Origin: Sporohalobacter salinus
GTDB lineage: Bacteria > Bacillota > Halanaerobiia > Halobacteroidales > Acetohalobiaceae
Assembly: GCF_016908635.1 (NCBI RefSeq)
Contig: NZ_JAFBEG010000010.1
Coordinates: 22,600-86,599, forward strand
Direction: 5' to 3'
DNA: 64,000 nucleotides
The notes under the pieces are model-generated. The model ran no database searches. It was not told where the DNA came from and worked only from the letters and a program-made list of their open reading frames with translations. The position numbers and the translations under genes are program-made. Positions 53,779 to 61,333 of the stretch are shown piece by piece; position 1 is the first letter of the stretch, and every line of letters starts with the position of its first letter.

Positions 53779-53967
53779 TTATGCTTGTTTCATTATTTCT
53801 TTAATTAAAGTATTTCTAACCTTAAACATACTTTCTTCATAAATAGCTGATAATTCAGCTAATATATATAAAACTTCACTATGTGTTAAGTGATATTTTT
53901 CAATATACTTTTCAATATCCTGATCTAATTCACGTGTAATCCGTTTGAGTATTCCTTCTCTATCCAT
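53779..53967 (-). CDS. Conserved small hypothetical protein
   Basis: 62 residues from the ATG at 53967, chosen for its AGAGGGGG site; a longer frame to 54039 lacks one. Helical and charged (MDREGILKRITRELDQDIEK, then HLTHSEVLYILAELSAIYEE). Own terminator. I do not recognise the family. Confidence 0.65.
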   Translation of the reverse strand: MDREGILKRITRELDQDIEKYIEKYHLTHSEVLYILAELSAIYEESMFKVRNTLIKEIMKQA

Positions 53968-54140
53968 AATTACCCCCTCTTTAAACATATACTCAATCTC
54001 TATAACACTAATAATATCATAATTTACTAAAAAAATCATTATATTATCCCTAATTTTTACCTGATTATAAAATTATTTTATTACTTTCAAATATTAATCT
54101 GTGGGAAAGAGGGGAAAACTATATTTATTAAATGACTAAA

Positions 54141-54458
54141 TTATAAACTGGGAGTTTTAACATTTAACACTATAAATTTTTCTCCCTTATTAGCCTTAAG
54201 TGACATTGTTACATTTCGTGGACAAGGAATAATATCTTTTGCTTCTGCTACTGATTTTTCATCGCCAATCTGTAAGGTTCCTCTTCCTTCTACGATATAA
54301 AAGAAAACATGAACCGGCACACTATGTTCCTGTACTACATCTCCGGGTTCTAAAACTAAATTCATTACTTGCACATCATCATTTTTCAAGATTTTTTTGA
54401 CTGTAATTCCTCTTTTATTTGTCCTCTCATCAATCTTATCCATCTTAATAATTTCCAT
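54141..54458 (-). CDS. Cupin-domain protein
   Basis: 105 residues forming one cupin barrel: LEPGDVVQEHSVPVHVFFYIVEGRGTLQIGDE holds the first motif (EHSxPVxVFFYxxEG), and DIIPCPRNVTMSLKA the second, with a non-standard metal set. RBS AGGAGGAGA. It is on the same strand as the Crp/Fnr and ferredoxin genes, with which such cupins are often found in anaerobes. Role unknown, perhaps a sensor or stress protein. Confidence 0.85.
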   Translation of the reverse strand: MEIIKMDKIDERTNKRGITVKKILKNDDVQVMNLVLEPGDVVQEHSVPVHVFFYIVEGRGTLQIGDEKSVAEAKDIIPCPRNVTMSLKANKGEKFIVLNVKTPSL

Positions 54459-54550
54459 GTTTAATCTCCTCCTATTTAATTATATTATTAACTATTATAA
54501 TTAATTTTCGTGACATGTATTACTTGAAGAAAAAATTCTTAATTTACAAT

Positions 54551-55231
54551 TTACGTAACCTTTCTTAACCCAACTAAATCTTTAATTACAATTTGTTGGC
54601 GAGAATTAGCAATCAAGTTTTTTTCTTTTAATTTTCCTAAAACTCTAGAAATAGTTTCTCGAGTAGCTCCAACTAAATTAGCCAATTCTTGCTGACTTAA
54701 AGAAAGATTAATTTCTACTTGATTATTATCTCTACTACCGATCCCGTGTTCTTTAGCTAATTGAAGTAAAATACTAGCTGTTCTGCTCTCAGTATTCTTT
54801 AATCCTAGGTTTCTAATTGTTTGTTGTGCTCTTCTAAGTCTTTTACTCATTACTTTAAGAATTTCTAATGCAATTTCTGGCACTTCTGTAATTAACTCTT
54901 CAATATCTTTATTTCTCAAAATACCGATTTGTGAATCTTCCATGGCAATAGCAGTAGCTGGATAGTTGCCTCCATCGAACAACACAACTTCAGCAAAGAT
55001 TTCTCCTTGTTTGAGAATATGTAAAATTTGTTCTTCACCTGTCTCTACCATTTTAGCAATTTTAACTTTGCCTGATTTAATAAAAAATAATCCTTTCCCT
55101 TTTTCTTCTTCAAAAAAGATAACTTCTTCTTCTTTATATTCTCGGTTAATCATTAAATTTACAATCTTTTCTAAATGTTTTTCAGATAATGTAGCAAAAT
55201 ATGGAGTATCCTTCAATACTTTTTTCATCAT
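54551..55231 (-). CDS. Crp/Fnr-family transcriptional regulator
   Basis: About 226 residues. Cyclic-nucleotide-type beta-roll (EEVIFFEEEKGKGLFFIKSGKVKI...GEIFAEVVLFDGGNYPATAIA), long dimer helix and HTH (LSQQELANLVGATRETISRVLGKLKEKNLI). No N-terminal cysteine cluster, so it is not an oxygen-sensing Fnr; an HcpR-like redox or NO sensor is possible. The ATG at 55231 or 55228 fits GGGGG upstream better than the ATG at 55240. Next to a ferredoxin gene and a cupin gene on the same strand. Confidence 0.88.
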   Translation of the reverse strand: MMKKVLKDTPYFATLSEKHLEKIVNLMINREYKEEEVIFFEEEKGKGLFFIKSGKVKIAKMVETGEEQILHILKQGEIFAEVVLFDGGNYPATAIAMEDSQIGILRNKDIEELITEVPEIALEILKVMSKRLRRAQQTIRNLGLKNTESRTASILLQLAKEHGIGSRDNNQVEINLSLSQQELANLVGATRETISRVLGKLKEKNLIANSRQQIVIKDLVGLRKVT

Positions 55232-55314
55232 TAATAACATTCCCCCTTAATCTTTAACTTATTATTTATTATTAGATAAAAAAGATTATTCTCCTCATTT
55301 TTTGATATTCTAAA

Positions 55315-55346
55315 GAAAAAAGTCTTATCTATATAGATAAGACTTA
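55315..55346 (-). terminator. Terminator of the ferredoxin gene
   Basis: AAGTCTTATCTAT palindrome (55320-55345) with T6 on the minus strand. Confidence 0.9.
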
Positions 55347-55351
55347 ATTTC

Positions 55352-56062
55352 TTATTCTTTTATTCTCCCATCAATCCCAATTGTTATTACTTCTATATTT
55401 AAATTACTTTCTGCTTTGTTTATTGCTTCTTCTAATATTCTAACCAATCCACTACAACATGGGACTTCCATTCGGGCTATAGTAATACTATTTAAATTAT
55501 TATTTTCAATAATTGCTGCTAATTTATCTATATAATTGGAGGCATTATCAAGCTTTGGACATCCCATTGCTACCGTTTTACCTTTTAATAACTTATTATG
55601 ATAATCACCATAAGCACCTGGAACACAATCTGCTGTTATTAATAAATCAGCATTATCAAAATAAGGTGCTTCATAAGGTAATAATGCAATCTGAATTGGC
55701 CAATTTTGTAATTGAGATTCAACTGTTACTTCATTGTTTTCATTTTTGTCTACTTTCTTATCTATCATTTTCATTTTTTTACCAGGACAACCACAACTAG
55801 TTTCTTTCTTTTCCTTTTTCATTTTCTTAACTTGTTTTTTAGTGGCTTCAGGATCAAATTTTTTTGCTTCTCTTTTTTCTATTGTTAATGCCCCCGTAGG
55901 ACAGTTACCAATACAGTTTCCCAAACCATCACAAAATACTTCATTAACCAATTTAGCTTTACCATCAACAATTTCTAAAGCGCCTTCCTCACAATCAACA
56001 ACACAATTACCACATCCAATACACTTATCTTCATCAATTTGAATAATTGATCTTTTTTTCAT
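55352..56062 (-). CDS. 4Fe-4S dicluster protein with extra Cys-containing domain
   Basis: 236 residues from the ATG at 56062 (GGGGAG 9 bp upstream). An N-terminal ferredoxin domain has CIGCGNCVVDC and a second cluster-like set CDGLGNCIGNC, in which spacing deviates from C-x2-C-x2-C. A Lys-rich linker with SCGCPGKK follows, then a domain with ITADCVPGAYG, MGCPKLDN and EVPCCSGLV. It is likely an electron carrier or iron-sulfur sensor. Shares strand with the Crp/Fnr regulator. Confidence 0.82.
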   Translation of the reverse strand: MKKRSIIQIDEDKCIGCGNCVVDCEEGALEIVDGKAKLVNEVFCDGLGNCIGNCPTGALTIEKREAKKFDPEATKKQVKKMKKEKKETSCGCPGKKMKMIDKKVDKNENNEVTVESQLQNWPIQIALLPYEAPYFDNADLLITADCVPGAYGDYHNKLLKGKTVAMGCPKLDNASNYIDKLAAIIENNNLNSITIARMEVPCCSGLVRILEEAINKAESNLNIEVITIGIDGRIKE

Positions 56063-56199
56063 TAATATCACTCCCCATTTTCACTGTTTTCATTTTTAGA
56101 TATAATCACTATCTTTCTTGTTTTTATATTATCTAATCTATAATTAATTTACTGTTAAATAAGTCACATAAAATTAAATACTAGACCTAAAAATAAATT

Positions 56200-56246
56200 A
56201 TCCTTCTAAATAAAGTAATAATTTCTTACTTTACTTAGAAGGGGCT
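56200..56246 (-). terminator. Terminator of the thiT-thiN operon
   Basis: CCTTCTAA-TAAAGTAA and its near-perfect complement form a long stem that spans the thiN stop; a T-rich tract follows on the minus strand. Confidence 0.7.
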
Positions 56247-56896
56247 TCAACTTCTTGATTTTTATTAATAATTATAAGAAAGGCTCCGTTATCAAATTTA
56301 ATTGAAGCTCTTGCATTACAAATAACATTGCTTAACCCTAAAGTAGTTCCACGATGAAACGTTGTACCATTTAATTCATATTTAAAACCTGAAAGATAAA
56401 CATTAGTCACCTTTTCAGTTAAAGGTAATAATGAAATAGTTTGATTAACTTGATTTTTGACAAGTTTATTATCTTTTATTACTTCCATTATTTCTTTTGG
56501 ACTTACTAATTTAATAGTAACATCTGATTGATATAATCCTTCTAATAAATAAATATTTCCTAAAGAGTGATCAAGTCTTTTTCCTAAAGCTGCAAAAATA
56601 ATTATCTGCTTATATCCTCTATCAATTAATTTCTCTAAGATAAGTTGAGTATCAGTCTTATCTTTTTTTGCAGGATATTGCTGCCAATCTATATTTTGAT
56701 TACGATAGTATTCAAATACTTTAGAAGAAATTGAATCTAAATCACCTAAAATCAAATCAGGTTCAATTCCTAATTGATAAGTATATTCTGCTCCACCATC
56801 AGCACAGACAATAAAATCATCTTTAGTAATATAATTTTGATAAAATCTATCTTTTCCGCGTAACTCTCCATTAACAAATAAAATAGCTCGTTTCAT
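56231..56896 (-). CDS. thiN: Thiamine pyrophosphokinase
   Basis: Converts thiamine to thiamine diphosphate. 221 residues: IVCADGGAEYTYQLGIEPDLILGDLDSIS and QQYPAKKDKTDTQLILEKL carry the catalytic Asp residues; GKRLDHSLGNIYLL and a C-terminal beta domain with FHRGTTLGLSNV follow. 12 bp downstream of thiT and under the same TPP riboswitch. Confidence 0.95.
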   Translation of the reverse strand: MKRAILFVNGELRGKDRFYQNYITKDDFIVCADGGAEYTYQLGIEPDLILGDLDSISSKVFEYYRNQNIDWQQYPAKKDKTDTQLILEKLIDRGYKQIIIFAALGKRLDHSLGNIYLLEGLYQSDVTIKLVSPKEIMEVIKDNKLVKNQVNQTISLLPLTEKVTNVYLSGFKYELNGTTFHRGTTLGLSNVICNARASIKFDNGAFLIIINKNQEVEAPSK

Positions 56897-56908
56897 TCTT
56901 TCACTTCC

Positions 56909-57457
56909 TTATTTGGTAGCTATAAAACTTGACGATGATTTAACCAAAAATATCATAACTACAATTGTAATAACTATTTCTGGCAACATATAACTAGCAT
57001 TATAGCCTAAAGAATAAATCCAAACATTCTGTCCTTCTGGTGCATACTCTCCAAAAAAGATAACTCCAGAAATAACATGTATTAAAAACCGTATTCCTCC
57101 AGCTAATATAACGCCACCAGTAATTAACATTCCATTTTCTTTAAAGTTATTTCTACTAGTCCAATTATGAACTATACCAGCTAGTCCTAAACTACTAAAA
57201 GCTACTGGATAGTCTAAGATTGCTTGTGAGGGATAAAATATTTTAGCACCTAATATCAATTGAAGAATACCATACATACATCCTAATGTAATTCCTTCTT
57301 TTAACCCCCAACGTAAAGCAATAAAAAAGATAGGAATCATTTCTAATGAAACAGAACCGCCTTGAGGTAATTGATAAATACGAACAAAGTGTAGAAGTGT
57401 AGCTAAAGCTAATGCAATTCCTAATTCTGTTAGTCTTTTTACTTTTTTATTATTCAT
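56909..57457 (-). CDS. thiT: Thiamine ECF transporter S component
   Basis: 182 residues, six helices. LATLLHFVRIYQLPQGGSVSLEMIPIFFIALRWG is the thiamine-binding signature of ThiT. ATG at 57457 behind GAGGAG; an upstream in-frame ATG at 57502 overlaps the riboswitch terminator and is rejected. Works with the shared EcfAAT energy module. Confidence 0.93.
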   Translation of the reverse strand: MNNKKVKRLTELGIALALATLLHFVRIYQLPQGGSVSLEMIPIFFIALRWGLKEGITLGCMYGILQLILGAKIFYPSQAILDYPVAFSSLGLAGIVHNWTSRNNFKENGMLITGGVILAGGIRFLIHVISGVIFFGEYAPEGQNVWIYSLGYNASYMLPEIVITIVVMIFLVKSSSSFIATK

Positions 57458-57494
57458 AAAGCTTCCACTCCTCAAATTATTTCTTAATAAAAAT

Positions 57495-57630
57495 AAAAAC
57501 ACAACTCTTCCAGAAAGTTGTGTCTAAAAGACAACTTTCCTGCGCTAGTACTAACCAGATCAGGTTCGAAGGGTCAAGAGATTCCATCCCTTTCTCAGCT
57601 TCAATAAAGCTCCCCTAGTCTTTAATACTA
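57495..57630 (-). promoter_or_regulatory. TPP riboswitch (THI box) with terminator
   Basis: Minus strand: GGGGAGCTTTATTGAAGCTGAGA, then ACCCTTCGAACCTGATCTGGTTAGTACTAGCGCAGGAAA, the classic aptamer (57537-57625). ACACAACT / AGTTGTGT with T5 (57495-57523) forms the terminator before thiT, so TPP should turn the operon off. Confidence 0.96.
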
Positions 57631-57689
57631 ATATCCAACTATATCTCACTATTAAAATTATAACAAATCAATTATAGATTTGCAATTAG

Positions 57690-59099
57690 TTATTCATCTT
57701 CTTTATTATTTTTATTTATATCTACAATTTCTTTACTATTAGTCATAATTTCATCTATCACTTCTGGAATTGAAACTCCTTCTAACCAGAAATCTTTATA
57801 ACTTTCATTAATTACATCTTTGATTTTAGCTTCCTGTCTAATATTATCAAAACCATTAAGTCTTTCTGTAATTCCCCGGTTACTATAATTTAATAATTGT
57901 TGTTTTAAGTAATCTTTTAATTTTACTTCTTCTCTCCAAAGAGATTCTAATGGCAAATAAGCTGGTAATACCTTTAATTTCTTAGCAATAAATAAATTCT
58001 TCTGCTGATTAATAAACTTAGCAAACTTATAAGCTGCTTTAGTATGAGCATCTCCCTTATAATTTTGTTGTCTAAAGAGAAGTAGTCCTGTTACATCGAT
58101 AGGTACATACTTTTGGTTAAGATTATTAGTAGGCAAAGGTAATAGAGTTAGATTAATATTTGATTCCTGCTTATTTCTCTGATAAAGATTATTCAATAAC
58201 CACATATTAACAGGAGCAATAATTCCTGCTTTCTGTTGCCAGAAATGCTGTAATAGCTTCTTATTCATCTCTTCTGGCTTTCTTGGAAAGACTTCTTCAC
58301 TTCGCAGATTATCTAAAAATTCAAAAATTGATTTTAAATCATTAGCACTAAAAGCTAAATCTCCTTTTGAAGTTACTAACCTTTCTTTACCATTAGCATT
58401 CAATAATTGATAAAATAATTTAGGATTATAGGGATTAAAAATAATTGAACTATTTTTATTTAAATCTGCAATTTCTGTTGCTTTTTGTTGAAAATCATGC
58501 CACTTCCAACCCTTTTTTTCTATTTGATTTACAGTTAAATTCCCCTTGTTAAATAAGCTCTGGTTCCCAACCAAAATCTGAGGTTTAATCCAATTAGGTA
58601 GCCCCCATATTTGTTGATTATAAGTAAAGGCTTTAAGCCCAATTTTATTGTATCTTTCTTTCTCTGATTGTTCTCCTTCCTTGAAAAAAATATTAACTGG
58701 AATCTGGAACTCTTTACTTATTAGCTTATTACCAAAAATTCCATGATAAATATCAGGTGGATTACCTGATTTCAGTCTGTTTCTTAATTTATTTCTTCCT
58801 TTAATAAAGGATAATAACCTATAATTCACTTTAATGTTAGGATACATATCATTAAATTCACTAATTGATTCTTCTAAAAATTCTTCATATTCTTTTTCTT
58901 GACCAATAAATAATGGATAATCCCAATAGGTAATCTCATACTCCTTTTCAGAATTTAACTGTACTTTGGGATCTATTTTGAAATTCTCTTGTTCCTCATA
59001 ATTAAAATAAAAAGTTAAAAAACCAGTTGCAAATATTATCAGTAGTACCATTCCAACTAATAATAGCCAGTTTAAATTAGAAAATAATTTCTTTATCAC
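57690..59099 (-). CDS. Membrane-anchored extracellular solute-binding protein (family 1)
   Basis: 469 residues. N-terminal membrane helix (LNWLLLVGMVLLIIFATGFLTFYF) without a lipobox Cys, then a periplasmic binding fold: YEITYWDYPLFIGQEKEYEEFLEESISEFNDMYPNIKVNYRLLS, GNPPDIYHGIF, WGLPNWIKPQILVGNQSLF and APVNMWLL. It is like sugar-binding proteins of ABC systems, but no permease or ATPase genes adjoin it. 19 bp upstream of it lies the L,D-transpeptidase gene on the same strand. Confidence 0.82.
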   Translation of the reverse strand: MIKKLFSNLNWLLLVGMVLLIIFATGFLTFYFNYEEQENFKIDPKVQLNSEKEYEITYWDYPLFIGQEKEYEEFLEESISEFNDMYPNIKVNYRLLSFIKGRNKLRNRLKSGNPPDIYHGIFGNKLISKEFQIPVNIFFKEGEQSEKERYNKIGLKAFTYNQQIWGLPNWIKPQILVGNQSLFNKGNLTVNQIEKKGWKWHDFQQKATEIADLNKNSSIIFNPYNPKLFYQLLNANGKERLVTSKGDLAFSANDLKSIFEFLDNLRSEEVFPRKPEEMNKKLLQHFWQQKAGIIAPVNMWLLNNLYQRNKQESNINLTLLPLPTNNLNQKYVPIDVTGLLLFRQQNYKGDAHTKAAYKFAKFINQQKNLFIAKKLKVLPAYLPLESLWREEVKLKDYLKQQLLNYSNRGITERLNGFDNIRQEAKIKDVINESYKDFWLEGVSIPEVIDEIMTNSKEIVDINKNNKEDE

Positions 59100-59118
59100 A
59101 CCTATACTATCTCCTTTC

Positions 59119-60063
59119 TTACTTAAGATTTAAAATATAAAAAGTATTTTGATCTCCTGTTAGATCATCTTGCAAACCATAAATATACTTAAATTCTTTT
59201 ATAGCTTCTTTTGTTCCAGCACCAAATCTTCCATCGGTATATTCGGGATCAAATCCATATTTTCTAAGCATCTCTTGAAATAATAAAACATCTTTTCCTG
59301 TTTGTCCCGGATGTAAATTGTGAGTGATTTTAATAGGATCACGTTTACCAATAATCTTAACTCTAGTACCGATATCTATCCAAGAGTAAAGTGTTTTTAC
59401 ATGACGGTTATACATTCTAATACAACCATGACTAGCAGCTGTACCGATAGATCCCGGCTTATTAGTACCATGAATACCAAAAATTCCCCAAGGTACATTC
59501 AATCTCATCCACCGGACACCAAAACCACCACCCCAGTGAGCATCTTTAGAAATTATCGCCCACTCACCAACTGGAGATTTTGTTGACGGTTTTCCTACTG
59601 CTACAGGAAATTCATGATAAGGTTTTCCATCAGAATAAACTGTCATTTTCTTTTTATAGGCATCAATAAGAAGAGAAACTTCACCCTCTGGAGGTTCTAA
59701 TTCTTTATTTGATACTTCAGCTATTTGATTTTCTTCTCTAAGCTCTTGAGCTATCTTCTGCCAGGTCGATTTAGTTACTATTCCTGTAACCAAAAGATTA
59801 TTTGTTTTCTGAAATTTCTTTACTGCTAAATATGTATTCCAATCATAAGTTGAATTTAGTCGTCTATTATAAAATCCTAATTCTTTTAATTCTTTTTGTA
59901 ATTCTAAGATATCATTGCCTTTCATTGGAGATTTGATTAATTTTAATTGTCGTAATTCTTGGCAATTACAAGGCGGTCTAACATCTGTAGCTAAGGTTAG
60001 TGAAGAGAAAATAAAAAGTATCATTAGCGATAATATACTTGCTTTTTTTAAACTCAATTTCAA
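59119..60063 (-). CDS. L,D-transpeptidase with two peptidoglycan-binding domains
   Basis: 314 residues: signal peptide (ending near TLATD), peptidoglycan-binding domain 1 (DILELQKELKELGFYNRRLNSTYDWNTYLAVKKFQ), YkuD catalytic domain with HGTNKPGSIGTAASHGCIRM (His and nucleophile Cys), and a second binding domain at the C-terminus (VLLFQEMLRKYGFDPEYTDGRFGAGTKEAIKEF). Cross-links peptidoglycan or attaches proteins to it outside the inner membrane. Confidence 0.93.
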   Translation of the reverse strand: MKLSLKKASILSLMILFIFSSLTLATDVRPPCNCQELRQLKLIKSPMKGNDILELQKELKELGFYNRRLNSTYDWNTYLAVKKFQKTNNLLVTGIVTKSTWQKIAQELREENQIAEVSNKELEPPEGEVSLLIDAYKKKMTVYSDGKPYHEFPVAVGKPSTKSPVGEWAIISKDAHWGGGFGVRWMRLNVPWGIFGIHGTNKPGSIGTAASHGCIRMYNRHVKTLYSWIDIGTRVKIIGKRDPIKITHNLHPGQTGKDVLLFQEMLRKYGFDPEYTDGRFGAGTKEAIKEFKYIYGLQDDLTGDQNTFYILNLK

Positions 60064-60177
60064 CCTCCTTTTCTGCTTAAAACTTTTTGGTTTCTAGTAT
60101 TAAATAAATACGTAATAGAAAGTTGAAATATACTATTATCACTAGATTTTTAAATAATGAACTAAATTATAATAAAA

Positions 60178-60213
60178 TAAGAGAGAGGATACTTTTTAGT
60201 ATCCTCTCTCTTA
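60178..60213 (-). terminator. Terminator of the diguanylate-cyclase-like gene
   Basis: AAGAGAGAGGATACT and AGTATCCTCTCTCTT form a 15-bp stem, with a TTATTTTATT tail on the minus strand. Confidence 0.85.
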
Positions 60214-60241
60214 ACTAAAATCAATTTTTAGCAACTTTGCT

Positions 60242-61120
60242 TTAAATTTCTTTGTTGCAAAAGACATAATCTTTTTGCTGTTTCTTTGCTTTATACATAG
60301 CATGGTCTGCTTTTTTAATAAGTTCTTCTAATTGATTGCCGTCTTTAGGACAAATACTAATTCCTATACTTACATTTATAAAGAATTTACTGTCATCTAT
60401 TATTAACGGTTTTTCAAATCCATCAATAATTCTAGCAGCTACATTAACAACTTCTTCCTTAGAACTAATCTCAGTAATTGCTATAGTAAATTTGTCCCCT
60501 CCTAGTCTTGATAGAATGTCACGTTTCTTTCGTAAATTATCTTTTAATCTATAAGCCATCTTTTTAAGTAATTTATCTCCTATATAATGACCAAAATTAT
60601 CATTGATCTTTTTAAAATCATCAATATTTAAAAAGAAAATAGCAAATTTATTATTATTTTTTTCAGCAGTTTTTATCAATTTATTAAATTTTTCTGCAAA
60701 TAATTCTCGATTTGGCAGTCCTGTTAACTGATCATGATAGGCTATATATTCAAATCGTTTTAATAAATAAACTACAATTAAAATAAAAACTATAAAGACC
60801 AATGCCATAATCAAACCATTAATTAAAAATAAGTTTCTGTGTTTATTGATTTCTTTAGCCATAACCTGACTATTATAGGTAATACCAATAACAAAAGAAT
60901 TCCACCAGTGCTTTTTAGCATTATTTTCGGAAATCAAAACCGGAATATATTTATAAGTATAAGTATTACTTGCTGATGAAATTACCTTTGTCTGTATTTG
61001 ATTAGATAAAAAAGCTAGTTTAACAAATTCCTTTTCAGTTTTAGAAATATTAGTATTAACATATGGTTTTTTAGTATTGCGAAGTTTTCCAACTTCTTTA
61101 GTATTAAATTTCTCTAACAT
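60242..61120 (-). CDS. GGDEF-domain protein, probably N-terminally truncated and degenerate
   Basis: 292 residues. A partial extracytoplasmic sensor part (KYIPVLISENNAKKHWWNSFVIGITYN), one membrane helix (LFLINGLIMALVFIVFILIVVYLL) and a GGDEF domain. The signature reads LGGDKF: Lys replaces the metal-binding Glu, which should abolish or lower cyclase activity. The protein starts inside the sensor domain without a first membrane helix, and no ribosome site precedes the ATG, so it looks truncated. It may be a remnant gene. Confidence 0.7.
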   Translation of the reverse strand: MLEKFNTKEVGKLRNTKKPYVNTNISKTEKEFVKLAFLSNQIQTKVISSASNTYTYKYIPVLISENNAKKHWWNSFVIGITYNSQVMAKEINKHRNLFLINGLIMALVFIVFILIVVYLLKRFEYIAYHDQLTGLPNRELFAEKFNKLIKTAEKNNNKFAIFFLNIDDFKKINDNFGHYIGDKLLKKMAYRLKDNLRKKRDILSRLGGDKFTIAITEISSKEEVVNVAARIIDGFEKPLIIDDSKFFINVSIGISICPKDGNQLEELIKKADHAMYKAKKQQKDYVFCNKEI

Positions 61121-61333
61121 TTATGTCATTAATATCTATTATTAATATATAATTGATATTTTTTATATAAAACAAATTATATTATAAATATTACTACAAA
61201 AATAATAGTTTACCTTCACTAAAAAAAGTCAACAAATATTTATTCCCAAAGAAAAAAACTCAGCAACAGCTGTTTATTTTAGAAACAACTATCCCTGAGA
61301 TTAATAAAATACGAAGATTCAATTATTTTATTA

